Positions 16,572-25,617 of a DNA stretch of 56,479 bases are shown piece by piece. The DNA comes from JBCCDY01 sp039030555 (lineage in GTDB: Bacteria > Bacteroidota > Bacteroidia > Cytophagales > Cyclobacteriaceae). The stretch's first letter is position 1. Each line of letters starts with the position of its first letter. The translations under genes were made by a program, and so were the position numbers. The stretch lies in assembly GCA_039030555.1 (NCBI GenBank), contig JBCCDY010000025.1:1-56479 (forward strand), in the 5' to 3' direction. The notes beneath the pieces are model-generated. The model was not told the origin of the DNA. It did not search any database and was given only the letters and a program-made list of their open reading frames with translations.

Positions 16572-17021
16572 ATGCAATCATTTAAAAATATATTAATCCC
16601 GACCGATTTTTCGCCTGCTGCATGGAATGCGATGCAATATGGTATGCTTTTTCAGCAAATGCATAAATGTCCTATTACGTTATTGCATGTTTACCCGATC
16701 AAAACTAAATACGGTGCTCTGAAAAATGGGCAGGCTAAGGAGGTTGAAGATATTGTGGAAAGTCTAAAACGGAAGATGGACCGCCTTTCCGATAACATTG
16801 AGAAGGCGAGAGGTAGCAATGTAGTTAATGTTGTAAGAACAGGAAACGTAGTTGATGAGATCATTAATTTTTACAGAGATGGTGAATTCGATCTGATCAT
16901 AATGGGAGTAAATAGTGGCTCTTCAAGCAATAGCCCAGGATTTAACGCCGGAGAGATCATTAAAAATTTCGGCTTTCCTGTATTTTTAGTTCCAGCTACA
17001 CAAGAAGAGAAAGTAGCTTAA
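16572..17021 (+). CDS. universal stress protein (single domain)
   Basis: A 149-residue single UspA-type domain from ATG at 16572 (MQSFKNILIPTDFSPAAWNA). A longer frame from TTG 16485 would add 29 non-homologous residues, so the inner ATG is chosen. The ATP-binding-type motif appears as IIMGVNSGSSSNSPGFNAG, a variant of GxxG-N9-G(S/T). Divergent from the REC-CRP/kinase operon with a TGA-N6-TCA site upstream, as expected for stress proteins induced under oxygen limitation. Cytosolic; precise role unknown. Confidence 0.85.
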   Translation: MQSFKNILIPTDFSPAAWNAMQYGMLFQQMHKCPITLLHVYPIKTKYGALKNGQAKEVEDIVESLKRKMDRLSDNIEKARGSNVVNVVRTGNVVDEIINFYRDGEFDLIIMGVNSGSSSNSPGFNAGEIIKNFGFPVFLVPATQEEKVA

Positions 17022-17492
17022 AGATGTTCTTTTTTTGATCTTCAAGATTGAATTAATATCTTTTTTCTACTTAGTACATTCTCCTATCAAGTACGGCCAA
17101 CCTATTGAGTTCTGATCTTTTCAAGATTTATTTCTTTCTCTTGAATTAGAAAAATTAACCTTGTATACCAATTAAACTACATAATGACGCTTATCTAGCT
17201 ATTGATTTTTCCTTCTCATACGCCCGCCTGACTGGCAGGGCAGGTTAAAAAGCCTCGCTTTAGCGCTGCTAGCTCTACGTTTTTTGTCTTTGACAAGAAA
17301 AAACTATTTAACAATCTAATGCGCCCTTATACAGTTCAATTGGTATTATTTTCTGATATGCCAGCTTTTGTTAATGGAACTGAGGTAGATACCGTTAAAA
17401 ATTATGGTATTGTATTCTAACTTGTAAGTCTCCCTTAAAAGCCATCATTCAAAGTCCTCTTTTTTACTTGAGTAAGAGCATCAACTTCAAGT
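17022..17492. other. gene-free stretch with short repeats and a possible remnant ORF
   Basis: 471 bases between convergent ends of the stress-protein gene and hemN. It includes a GC-richer patch at about 17220-17280 with CGCCCGCCTGACTGGCAGGG, followed by GCTTTAGCGCTGCTAGC, unlike the AT-rich surroundings, which looks like dispersed intergenic repeat material. An open frame at 17320-17421 (33 codons, starting MRPYTVQLV, ending NYGIVF) has no recognised relative and may be a gene fragment. No RNA gene or clear terminator was found. Confidence 0.4.
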
Positions 17493-18845
17493 TTATAATG
17501 TTTTACTGAAAATTTCTTTCTCCGAGTTTCTTTCTGATAGACGAGCATCAAAGGCCATGCAAATGTTTCTAACGAATGGCTTTCCTTTTTCAGTAATTTC
17601 TATGTGGTGTTCGTCAAAAATAATTAGCTCATCGTTTTTTAACTCGTCCAGGAGTTCAAAATTTAATGATAATCCGAAATGATGAAATTCGCTTTCTGTC
17701 CACTCAGTTTCGTACTTGCACATTAGGTTTAAAATATGCTTTCTGAAAATGAGGTCCTCATGCGTAAGGTGATGCCCTCTGAAAATAGGTAGACTGCCTT
17801 CATCTACTAGCTGTAGATACTCTTTTAGGCTTTTGGTGTTTTGGGCGAAAGAAGTCCAGCTATCTCCAATAGCACTCATGCCCAGTCCGAGAAGTAATGC
17901 AGTGGATTGCGTGGTATAACCCATAAAATTACGGTGAAGGGTACCTTCTTTACTGGATACCAGCAAGGAATCTTCCGGTAGGGCAAAATGATCCATTCCT
18001 ACATCAATGTAACCAGCTTCGCAAAGAAGCTCTTTTCCATTAGTATACATTTCCATTCTTTCTTCAGTTGAAGGAAGAAATGGCTCAAGTTTTTTCTGTG
18101 ATTTCTTTAACCAGGGAACGTGGGCATAGCCATAGAAAGCAATTCGATTTGGTTTTAAATCAATCGTTTTACGAATGGTTTCCTGAACGGTAGAGATGCT
18201 TTGTTTAGGTAGTCCGTAAACAAGGTCAAAATTGACAGAGTTAAACCCTAGATTTTTTGCAGAGTTCGTGGCAATGAATACGTCCTCATAGGACTGTTTC
18301 CTATTGATGGCAGACTGAACCGTTGGATCAAAATCCTGTATTCCAATACTAATTCGGTTGAAACCAAATGATCTTAGCGTTTGAAGGTGGTTGAACGTCA
18401 CATGACTGGGATGACACTCAAAACCAAATTCGGTTTCTTTTCCGATCTCACATTTTTTAGTCAGTGATGAAATGAGAAACTCTAAGTTTTTGTGGGAGAA
18501 GAAGGTCGGAGTACCTCCACCTAAATGAAGTTCTTTCAGAATAGGTCTTGTAGGTAAAATATCAAGATACATTTCCCATTCTTTGATTAATGCCTTTAAA
18601 TAAATTTCTTCCCAGCTATGATTTTTTGTAATGTACGTTGTACAACCACAGTAGGTACACAGGCTTTCACAAAAGGGGAGGTGTAAATAAAGGCTAATCT
18701 CTTTTCCACTTGCCCAGAAAGCATCGTGAACCGATTGCTTCCACTCCTTTATTTTGAACTTTTCAGGCTCCCAGAATGGTACAGTCGGGTAGCTAGTATA
18801 TCTTGGTCCTGAGGTATTGTATTTCTGAATAAGTTGAAGATTCAT
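17493..18845 (-). CDS. hemN: oxygen-independent coproporphyrinogen III oxidase
   Basis: A 450-residue radical-SAM enzyme that decarboxylates coproporphyrinogen III to protoporphyrinogen IX without oxygen, supplying heme under oxygen limitation. The HemN-type cluster motif C-x3-C-x2-C-x-C is complete (C59, C63, C66, C68 in FCESLCTYCGC), followed by HLGGGTPTFF and a GIQDFDPTVQ segment. Length matches true HemN rather than the shorter HemW. A TGA-N6-TCA palindrome lies 67 bases before the start codon, the same distance as before ccoS. That fits co-regulation with the heme-rich cbb3 oxidase. Confidence 0.93.
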   Translation of the reverse strand: MNLQLIQKYNTSGPRYTSYPTVPFWEPEKFKIKEWKQSVHDAFWASGKEISLYLHLPFCESLCTYCGCTTYITKNHSWEEIYLKALIKEWEMYLDILPTRPILKELHLGGGTPTFFSHKNLEFLISSLTKKCEIGKETEFGFECHPSHVTFNHLQTLRSFGFNRISIGIQDFDPTVQSAINRKQSYEDVFIATNSAKNLGFNSVNFDLVYGLPKQSISTVQETIRKTIDLKPNRIAFYGYAHVPWLKKSQKKLEPFLPSTEERMEMYTNGKELLCEAGYIDVGMDHFALPEDSLLVSSKEGTLHRNFMGYTTQSTALLLGLGMSAIGDSWTSFAQNTKSLKEYLQLVDEGSLPIFRGHHLTHEDLIFRKHILNLMCKYETEWTESEFHHFGLSLNFELLDELKNDELIIFDEHHIEITEKGKPFVRNICMAFDARLSERNSEKEIFSKTL

Positions 18846-18868
18846 TGAAAATTAAATTTCCTGAAAGT

Positions 18869-19336
18869 TCAGATATACAGAATACTCATAGCATGATCAA
18901 ATTCATTTTTTTGAATGATGTAAATCATAACTGTGACATTACAAATTTGATTCTGAAACTGCGGGATGGTTAAAACTTGGGTATACCGGAGCTGGTGCAT
19001 CGTATTTGGATTTACAGATTCTTTAGGGATTTGCTGAATGGAGTCCCAGTGCTCGCAAATTTTCCCGTGTGTATCGAACTTGAAAAAATCCATGGTGACG
19101 TACTTATAATTACCAAACCAGGTCTGGTGGGTATGTAGTGCGATCATGCTCTCCTCCGCGATGCATATTACAAACTCAATTGACTTATCGGTGGTATTCG
19201 TGTTGCAATGTTCGAAACAATCAATGAATCCTTGCGTGCCATTTGGAACATCGGGGTTATGCTGGATAGATTCTTTACCAATATATTTTTCGACAGCTTC
19301 TGCAGGTTTTCCTGGTTTCGAAATTAATTTACTCAA
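18869..19336 (-). pseudogene. SnoaL-like (NTF2-fold) gene, probably decayed
   Basis: Residues about 9-103 match the SnoaL-like polyketide-cyclase-type family (KPAEAVEKYIGKESIQHNPD, HTHQTWFGNYKYVTMDFFKF, EHWDSIQQIPKESVNPNTM). Relatives end about there, but this frame runs on for about 50 unrelated residues. At the N-terminus the only start is TTG, while homologous-looking codons (ILKDYYTL) continue upstream until an in-frame stop directly before them. Both ends are therefore abnormal. The 3' extension contains the candidate hemN promoter site. Likely a remnant; a functional shortened protein is not excluded. Confidence 0.55.
18913..18930. promoter_or_regulatory. putative CRP/FNR-type site B (hemN)
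   Basis: GAATGA-N6-TCATAA with inner palindrome ATGAT-N4-ATCAT, close to the FNR consensus TTGAT-N4-ATCAA. Exactly 67 bases lie between it and the hemN start codon. Confidence 0.5.
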
Positions 19337-19400
19337 AGTATAATAATCTTTAAGGATTCTGTGCTAAATCGAAGCATCATGAGAAGAGTAAAAATCCACA

Positions 19401-20726
19401 ATGGATAAAAGAGATCTGACCACAGGAAGTGTTTCGCAGAAACTCATACAGCTTACCCTGCCCATGATGCTTGGTATTGTAAGCATGGTGGCCTTTAATT
19501 TAATTGATACCTATTTCGTGGGAAAGTTAGGAAAAAATGAGCTTGCAGCCTTGAGCTTTACCTTCCCGGTCATCATGATCATATTCAGTATTATTCAAGG
19601 TTTGGGAATTGGTGCCACCGCTTTGATCTCAAAATCTATAGGTCGTAATGATCGTGCAAAAGCTGCTCGCGAAACGACTGATAGTGTCATTCTTACCTTG
19701 ATCATTACCGGAATATTTGTGCTGATCGGCCTTTCAACCATTCAGCCAACATTTGAAATACTAGGAGCGGATGGGGTTACTTCCAGTATGGCTCAAGAGT
19801 ATATGACTATTTGGTATTTCGCCTTGTTTTTCGTTTCTGTCCCATTTGTAGGGAATAGTGCAATTCGTTCTACTGGTGATGCTAAAACCCCTACTTATAT
19901 CATGCTTTTTGCAGTATTAGTCAATGCTATACTAGACCCAATTCTGATTTTTGGCTATCTGGGTTTTCCGGCACTTGGCTTAAGAGGTGCTGCTATTGCT
20001 ACGGCTATTTCCAGGGCTATGACGATGATCCTCTCATTTTACATTCTGATTAAAAGAGAACATTTAATCACATTTACCATTCCAAGCAGACAAGTTATTA
20101 TAGGGTGTTGGGGAAGCTTGTTATCCATCGCGTTACCTTCCAGTCTTGCAAAATTAATTGTCCCATTAGCGATCGCTGTGATCACCAGTATGCTTTCGGT
20201 TTATGGCGAACATGCTGTTGCAGCTTTTGGAGTTGGAAGTCGGATTGAGTTTTTAGCGACCAGCATTCTATTTGCATTAGGAGCGTCTATTGGTCCGTTC
20301 GTTGGGCAGAATATTGGGAAAAATCGATTGGATCGTGTGAATAAATCCGTGACAATCAGTAATAAGTTTTCAATTTTGTGGGGCTTATTTGTCTGGATCA
20401 TACTCATTATTCTTGCCAGACCGATTGGGTCAATCTTTACACAAAATGAAGAGGTGATCGATGTCGTAGCACTTTTTCTATGGATTGTTCCCGTAGGTTT
20501 TGGTCTACAGGGGATATTAGGTATAGTTAATAGCTATTTGAATACCATAAATAAACCTATGCTAGCTTTAAGGATTATTTTTCTTCAGATGCTAATCGTT
20601 GGATTACCATTGATGTATTTAGGGAGATATGTAGCAGATGTAAAAGGAATTTTTATTGGACTTGCTGCAACCTATATTTTTGGAGGATTGCTATCGTTGT
20701 TTATTCTAATGCGTAATAGGGTATGA
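19401..20726 (+). CDS. MATE family efflux transporter
   Basis: A 441-residue inner-membrane antiporter with about twelve membrane helices in two pseudo-symmetric halves. The N-terminal LTTGSVSQKLIQLTLPMMLG, DTYFVGKLGKNELAALSF and the mid-protein GARG-like LGLRGAAIATAISR fit the MATE family (NorM/DinF types), which expel drugs or cationic metabolites using Na+ or H+ gradients. The substrate is not predictable. It is divergent from the SnoaL-like remnant and followed by an inverted repeat that may end its transcript. Confidence 0.9.
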   Translation: MDKRDLTTGSVSQKLIQLTLPMMLGIVSMVAFNLIDTYFVGKLGKNELAALSFTFPVIMIIFSIIQGLGIGATALISKSIGRNDRAKAARETTDSVILTLIITGIFVLIGLSTIQPTFEILGADGVTSSMAQEYMTIWYFALFFVSVPFVGNSAIRSTGDAKTPTYIMLFAVLVNAILDPILIFGYLGFPALGLRGAAIATAISRAMTMILSFYILIKREHLITFTIPSRQVIIGCWGSLLSIALPSSLAKLIVPLAIAVITSMLSVYGEHAVAAFGVGSRIEFLATSILFALGASIGPFVGQNIGKNRLDRVNKSVTISNKFSILWGLFVWIILIILARPIGSIFTQNEEVIDVVALFLWIVPVGFGLQGILGIVNSYLNTINKPMLALRIIFLQMLIVGLPLMYLGRYVADVKGIFIGLAATYIFGGLLSLFILMRNRV

Positions 20727-20739
20727 TGTGATTATTGAA

Positions 20740-20766
20740 TTTCAGATTATGACCATATGTCTGAAA
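20740..20766. terminator. inverted repeat between convergent genes
   Basis: Arms TTTCAGA and TCTGAAA with a 13-base spacer, 13 bases after the MATE stop codon. No T run; weak terminator candidate for the convergent MATE and SnoaL-like genes. Confidence 0.35.
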
Positions 20767-20829
20767 CTAGAAAGTGATATTGAAGATAACAACTAGTTTT
20801 TATAGTTCGCTTAATATTCAGAACACTCA

Positions 20830-21216
20830 CTAACTCTCATCTCTGATTTTAATGATCTTTTCATTTTTGAATTCAAAAATGGATTTTCCCTTCATGTTTA
20901 ATTCGTCTCCTAATTTCATGCCATTCGGGAAATCAATGGAGAGAACCGCATGGTAGTTGATTTCGATAATGATTTTGTCTTCCTCAAATTTCCATGACGT
21001 AATTTTCTGTTCTCTTTTGCTGAAATAACCCAAAGCTGACTCAGCCTGTTTTTTGAATCTCTCAATACCTGTTGTTGTCAATCCAACTTCTCCTTTCGAT
21101 ACATTTTCAAAGATCACATCTTCATGCAAGTCTTGGATCATCCCTTCTACATTGAACGTATTGTAAGATTGGATGTAGTTTTCAAGAATCTCTTGGCGCT
21201 TTCCATTATCTAACAT
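20830..21216 (-). CDS. SnoaL-like / NTF2-fold protein
   Basis: A 128-residue soluble protein with the cone-shaped NTF2-like layout: N-terminal helix ILENYIQSYNTFNVEGMI, then LHEDVIFENVSKGE, helix ERFKKQAESALGYF, and C-terminal strands ending SIFEFKNEKIIKIRDES. SnoaL-like members may be enzymes or small-molecule binders; nothing identifies a substrate. A perfect inverted repeat CATAAG/CTTATG (21214-21232) covers the start codon and may influence its translation or transcription. Confidence 0.75.
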   Translation of the reverse strand: MLDNGKRQEILENYIQSYNTFNVEGMIQDLHEDVIFENVSKGEVGLTTTGIERFKKQAESALGYFSKREQKITSWKFEEDKIIIEINYHAVLSIDFPNGMKLGDELNMKGKSIFEFKNEKIIKIRDES

Positions 21217-21232
21217 AAGGATGATACTTATG
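21214..21232. promoter_or_regulatory. inverted repeat over a start codon
   Basis: CATAAG and CTTATG flank a 7-base spacer. One arm contains the start codon of the minus-strand SnoaL-like gene. It could be an operator or an RNA hairpin limiting translation; no other copy was seen. Confidence 0.25.
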
Positions 21233-21272
21233 ATTATTTAAAAATAAAAAACTACTACAATTAATTTAGTAT

Positions 21273-21924
21273 TTAATCAGATCCATTTCTAAGAAAATAC
21301 TGTAATCCCAGAGAGAAAGTATTTAAGTCAAAGCTTACGCCGTAATCTTGATCCAGATTTTCAGGTTCACTATCAATATCAAGTCGTTCCCGTCTTCTAT
21401 TGTATCTCAATTGTCCAACATTCGCATTTAGAGCTAATTTGCTATTCAGGAAGTAGGTAATTCCCGGAGTAATATTAGCTCTTATATCTAAAATGTTAGC
21501 TTCGAGATCTTCACCTTCACCAAAACGGCTTTTCCCAAAACCTATCAAGAAATTGAATGTACCATTCAAATAAAGATTTTCTGTTAATTCAAAATATTTC
21601 GAATAATATTACATTAGTTTTTTCTTCTGTTGAAAAAGACTGATCACCAAAGGTCTGTGTTTGTTCTAAGAAGTTGTATTCGTAATTAATGGATATACCC
21701 AATAAGTCGTTATTACTAGTGAAAAAGCCTATTTGGGGTCTGATAGTTACCATATTGGTTTTAATATCTGAAGTGTTGAATGTGTTATTGCTAAAGAATT
21801 CAGTGGAGCTATTCTGACCGTTGTAACTAAGATTCCCTCCAATTAGGATTGCGCCTTGTTGTATTTGAGAAAAACCAATAGTACATAAAGAAGTAGCAAG
21901 AAATAGTAAGTATATAAACCTCAT
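21273..21924 (-). pseudogene. outer-membrane beta-barrel protein, frameshifted
   Basis: The upstream frame (21924 to 21589, 111 residues) has a signal peptide ending GFSQ and barrel strands (GAILIGGNLSYNGQ, MVTIRPQIGFFTSNNDLLG) and stops after TNVILFEIF. One frame over, the sequence continues YFELTENLYLNGTFNFLIGF and ends GLQYFLRNGSD at 21273, with the terminal aromatic strand of an outer-membrane barrel. Joined, they give about 215 residues, the usual size of small Bacteroidota barrels. The frame change falls near 21585-21605 in GAAATATTTTGAA. So it is a single-indel pseudogene, or a sequencing error. Confidence 0.75.
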
Positions 21925-22010
21925 AATTAAAAAATTGTAATTAAAATCAAATGTAAAGACCGACTTCTGGAATTAGACTAAAATAATCGGAATACTTCCT
22001 TTGGGCTTAG

Positions 22011-22709
22011 CTAATACCCACAAGCACTAATCTTAGCAAAAGCGGTTTCTTCCAGGAGTTGGTTGAGTGGAGGAATTTCCAGTGCGATACCTCGATAGAT
22101 AAATAGGAGGGCTACGAGAAATGAAAAACCAGTGATCAGTTTTTTTGCAGGTAGTTGTTTTTTGAGTTGAAAAAGTTTTGGAAGCCAATTCACGCCAATC
22201 ATGGCTGGTAAGGTTCCCAAACCAAAAGAAAGCATGAATAATGCTCCCTCGAAATGACTGGTTTGCGAAATAGATACAGCAATAGCCATATAAACCAATC
22301 CGCAGGGAATTAATCCATTTAATAAGCCGGCTGCCAAAAAACCTTTATTCCCTTTTTTGAAAGATTTTCCAATCGCATTCTTGATCCATTTCATCACCGA
22401 ACTGGATTGGAACTGGCTTTGGAAATAATGGCTAACCGTTAAGCCTACCAAACCTAATAAGATCATGATGCCGAAAAAAATAGAGATCCCCTGTTGTAGG
22501 CCAAGCAAGTTAATACCGGTTCCGAAAAGCCCAAATAATCCCCCTAACATCGAGTAGGTAAGGAGTCTTCCGGAATTATAAACACCTAAACCAATCCATT
22601 TTTTCTTTAGGGAATCTCTAGGTATGGGCAAAGCCAATGATATCGGTCCGCACATACCCAAGCAGTGCAGGCTCCCAATAAAACCCATTAAGAAACCCGA
22701 AAAGATCAT
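22011..22709 (-). CDS. TauE/UreH-like membrane protein of the cco operon
   Basis: A 232-residue protein with six or seven membrane helices. The first helix carries GSLHCLGMCGP (C16 and C20 in helix 1), and helix 4 carries a matching LLNGLIPCGLVYMAI. These are hallmarks of the UreH/DsbD-like transporter family annotated as sulfite exporter TauE/SafE. Such genes are regularly last in Bacteroidota cco operons, where a role in copper or thiol handling for oxidase assembly is more plausible than sulfite export. The start overlaps the ccoH stop by four bases (ATGA). Role inferred from context. Confidence 0.75.
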   Translation of the reverse strand: MIFSGFLMGFIGSLHCLGMCGPISLALPIPRDSLKKKWIGLGVYNSGRLLTYSMLGGLFGLFGTGINLLGLQQGISIFFGIMILLGLVGLTVSHYFQSQFQSSSVMKWIKNAIGKSFKKGNKGFLAAGLLNGLIPCGLVYMAIAVSISQTSHFEGALFMLSFGLGTLPAMIGVNWLPKLFQLKKQLPAKKLITGFSFLVALLFIYRGIALEIPPLNQLLEETAFAKISACGY

Positions 22710-23134
22710 TGGATATAAATCAATTTTTCTCCGAAGAAGTCATCCGTGCCATCCGTCCAACTGACTTTTACGCGATAACGTCCTTGTAGTAATTCAGCTT
22801 TATCAATATTTTGATAGGAATTGCCTTCTGCTAATTTGATCTCGTAGTTTTTATCTAATACGGAATTGTTAGGCCTATAGAAGGCAATTTTGCCTTCCGC
22901 TTTAGCCGTAGGGAAATCAATCTTTACAAATCCGTTACCAGAAGTAATTTGAAGTTCTTCGTCAAGCCTTTTCAGGTTGTTTCGCTCTTCGATTCTTTGC
23001 TGATAATTGACTTCTTCACGATAATATTCCTCAGTAACCAAATGGAAATCCTGCTGGAAGCATTTTACCACCATAAACATGATGAAGCCTGCAAATAAAA
23101 TGAATGATAATGCTATTCCTTTTCCCCAGTTCAT
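22706..23134 (-). CDS. ccoH: CcoH/FixH cbb3 oxidase assembly protein
   Basis: A 142-residue protein with one N-terminal membrane helix (about 5-25) and a periplasmic beta-rich domain. The opening WGKGIALSFILF and the motif QQDFHLVTEEYYREEVNYQQRI are typical of FixH/CcoH, which binds and stabilises cbb3 oxidase during assembly. It is separated from ccoG by an 87-base AT-rich spacer containing TCAGCT/AGCTGA arms, and it overlaps the next gene by four bases. Confidence 0.88.
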   Translation of the reverse strand: MNWGKGIALSFILFAGFIMFMVVKCFQQDFHLVTEEYYREEVNYQQRIEERNNLKRLDEELQITSGNGFVKIDFPTAKAEGKIAFYRPNNSVLDKNYEIKLAEGNSYQNIDKAELLQGRYRVKVSWTDGTDDFFGEKLIYIQ

Positions 23135-23221
23135 TTTTAAGTATTTAGTGTTTAGTTATCAGCTTTCAGTTTATAGCTGAATTTTAATTCTTCATTATTA
23201 ATTAATAATTACTCATTGTCG

Positions 23222-24658
23222 TTAAAGGTTAGGTCCTAAAAATCGAGTTTTGGTTGTTTCAATCAATACTCCATCAGAGTAAATATCGATCTTCAATTTT
23301 GTACTCAGCTCTTTCAATGCTTTGGAATCAATATCGATAAAAAGTGCGCCTTCATAGGTAGCTTGTGCTTCTACTTTCGGGTCATTGCCTCCAATCATTC
23401 TGATCGTCCCGATATCATCTCGAATTTTGAATACGAGGTCAAGGTCTTTGTTTGTTTTGTTTACCATACTGATCTGGTATAGATTTGAGATCGTTCCATT
23501 ATCATTTTTTTGATAGGTCAACCCAGGAGTTCTTAGCAGCGTCGTTTCCGTGTCGGATCGTATGAGTAAGAAGCTGGTGAATACACCTAAAAGAAGCACG
23601 AGAACCACGGAATAGGCCATGGTTCTCTTGGTAAATGTAAATGGAGTTCCACTTACAATATTTTCTTCTGAAGCATATCGAATTAATCCTTTCGGTTGAT
23701 TTACCCGTTCCATAATATCATCGCACGCGTCAATGCAAGCAGTACAGTTCACACATTCCAGTTGAGTTCCGTTACGGATATCAATCCCGGTAGGGCATAC
23801 GTAAACACATTGTTTACAGTCGATGCAGTCGCCTTTGCCAACTTCCAAACGGTCTTCATTCTTCCTGAACTTTCCTCTGTTTTCTCCTCTCTTATGGTCA
23901 TAAGCCACTACTACACTGTCTTTGTCCAATAACACACCCTGGAGTCTACCATAAGGGCATATGGTAGTACAAACCTGTTCCCTCATCCTTGAAAAAACAC
24001 CGTAGAATAATCCAGTGAAAACGATCATAGCCGTGAAGCCTCCCATATTTTGATTAACGGGCTCACCTATAATTCTCCAAACACCATCAACACCAATAAG
24101 ATAGGCTATGAAGGTATGCATGATCAGAGCAGATATAATTAGAAATATGAGGTGTTTAGAACCTTTCTTTAAGACTTTTTCTTTATTCCACTCCGCTTTA
24201 TCAAGCTTCCTTTGAGCAGTATAATCTCCTTCGATCCAATATTCAATCTTACGAAAAACCATCTCCATGAAGATGGTTTGAGGGCAAATCCAACCACAAA
24301 AGATCCTACCATAGACTACAGTAAACAGTATAATGAAAACTACGAGAGTGATCATCCCCAGCACAGCCAGGTGAAAATCCTGTGGCCAGAAAACCTGTCC
24401 GAAAATAATGAACTTACGCTCAAAAATATTGAACAGCAGAAATGGCTGTCCATCTATTTTCAAAAACGGTGCCCCAAAAAGAAAGGCCAACAAAAGTACG
24501 GAGACGGCATTTCGCCATTTATAAAATACTCCTGAAGGCTTTTTAGGGTAAACCCATATACGCTTTCCATCTTCATCAACTGTAGACAGTTTATCCCGGA
24601 ACGTTTCGTTTTGTTCCTGCTCAGCGTAAAGGCTTTCTATATTGGGGTTGCTTATCAT
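23222..24658 (-). CDS. ccoG: CcoG cbb3 oxidase accessory ferredoxin-type protein
   Basis: A 478-residue membrane iron-sulfur protein. It has membrane helices at about 50-65, 97-118, 165-190, 207-222 and 345-367; a CGWICP motif (C121, C125) and CTTICPYGRLQ (C230, C234); two 4Fe-4S motifs (C278/281/284/288 and C302/305/308/312); and a C-terminal periplasmic Ig-like domain. CcoG reduces copper for insertion into the cbb3 oxidase (shown in Rhodobacter). Its ATG overlaps the ccoP stop by one base (TAATG). Confidence 0.93.
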   Translation of the reverse strand: MISNPNIESLYAEQEQNETFRDKLSTVDEDGKRIWVYPKKPSGVFYKWRNAVSVLLLAFLFGAPFLKIDGQPFLLFNIFERKFIIFGQVFWPQDFHLAVLGMITLVVFIILFTVVYGRIFCGWICPQTIFMEMVFRKIEYWIEGDYTAQRKLDKAEWNKEKVLKKGSKHLIFLIISALIMHTFIAYLIGVDGVWRIIGEPVNQNMGGFTAMIVFTGLFYGVFSRMREQVCTTICPYGRLQGVLLDKDSVVVAYDHKRGENRGKFRKNEDRLEVGKGDCIDCKQCVYVCPTGIDIRNGTQLECVNCTACIDACDDIMERVNQPKGLIRYASEENIVSGTPFTFTKRTMAYSVVLVLLLGVFTSFLLIRSDTETTLLRTPGLTYQKNDNGTISNLYQISMVNKTNKDLDLVFKIRDDIGTIRMIGGNDPKVEAQATYEGALFIDIDSKALKELSTKLKIDIYSDGVLIETTKTRFLGPNL

Positions 24659-25617
24659 TATTTTAATAATGCCTGAGCATCATCTAATTCCTTTTCAACT
24701 TCTTCTTCCTGAGGTTCTTTTACTACGGTACTGTCGCTTTCTTCAGCAGGAGCCTCTTCTTTCGCAACTCTTTCAAAAAGTTCACCTTGAGCCTCTTTTG
24801 GATTCGGAGGATTCGTTCCCTCCAGCGTATAAATGTAGCTTGATACATTTTGCATTTGAGTAGGGCTAAGTAAGCTTTCCCAGGAGATCATCCCTTTTTC
24901 CTGAACTCCATACTTCACTGTTTTGAATATGGAAGGCATGTCTCCACCATGGATCCAATATTTATCGGCAAAATTAGGCCCGATACCTCCCTGACCCTGG
25001 TCTCCATGACAAGCCGCACAATTCTGCTTATATATCGAGGCACCATCACTGAGAGCTATGTTAGAGTCAACAAATTCTACATTCTCTTCATTGATCTGGA
25101 CTACATCTGCATTGGAAGCCAGATACGTTTTAATGCGCTCTTCAGCCAATGCGACCTCATATTCATACTCTTCGGCCTGTGACATTCCCGGACCTAAATA
25201 CTGATAACCTAGATAAACGAAACCGAAGGCGATGGTAAAATAAAAACCGTATAACCACCAGGGCGGTAATCTATTATCCAACTCACGTATTCCGTCATAC
25301 TCGTGGGAAGTTAAAACGGTAGCCTCTTGAGCAATAGGTACAGCGGCATTGGCTTGAGTCATCCATTTCTCCCAGAAACCAGGCTTAGCTTCCATTTCCA
25401 CTTCTTCCACTTCCTCAGGCTTCAGTAACAACCTTAACGTCTGGAGCGCAACTACTGCCGTAAGCAATCCGATAAGGCTGACTACAACTGCCAGGGAGAG
25501 CACAATCTCTGTTTGATATTGGCTCATTAAACCGACAACTTCCTCTGAATTTTGTGCATTAGCAATCGCTGGAAAAAGCACCAGCATACTTGCAGCTATC
25601 TTCTTAAATCTATTCAT
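24658..25617 (-). CDS. ccoP: cbb3 oxidase subunit CcoP, monoheme
   Basis: A 319-residue subunit with an N-terminal hydrophobic signal-like segment (1-21), membrane helices at about 37-60 and 121-141, and a C-terminal cytochrome c domain with one CAACH heme motif (C200, C203, H204) and a likely axial Met in KGMISW. Proteobacterial CcoP carries two hemes; only one is present here, as in other Bacteroidota enzymes. It ends in a long acidic tail (about 275-319). It delivers electrons to CcoO/CcoN. The start overlaps ccoQ by four bases. Confidence 0.9.
   Translation of the reverse strand: MNRFKKIAASMLVLFPAIANAQNSEEVVGLMSQYQTEIVLSLAVVVSLIGLLTAVVALQTLRLLLKPEEVEEVEMEAKPGFWEKWMTQANAAVPIAQEATVLTSHEYDGIRELDNRLPPWWLYGFYFTIAFGFVYLGYQYLGPGMSQAEEYEYEVALAEERIKTYLASNADVVQINEENVEFVDSNIALSDGASIYKQNCAACHGDQGQGGIGPNFADKYWIHGGDMPSIFKTVKYGVQEKGMISWESLLSPTQMQNVSSYIYTLEGTNPPNPKEAQGELFERVAKEEAPAEESDSTVVKEPQEEEVEKELDDAQALLK

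Noticed and set aside
18846..18872. CTGAAAGTTCAG palindrome as the hemN regulator site
   Set aside because: Spacing between TGA and TCA is four, not six, and it overlaps the likely transcript start; the site at 18913 fits spacing and distance far better.
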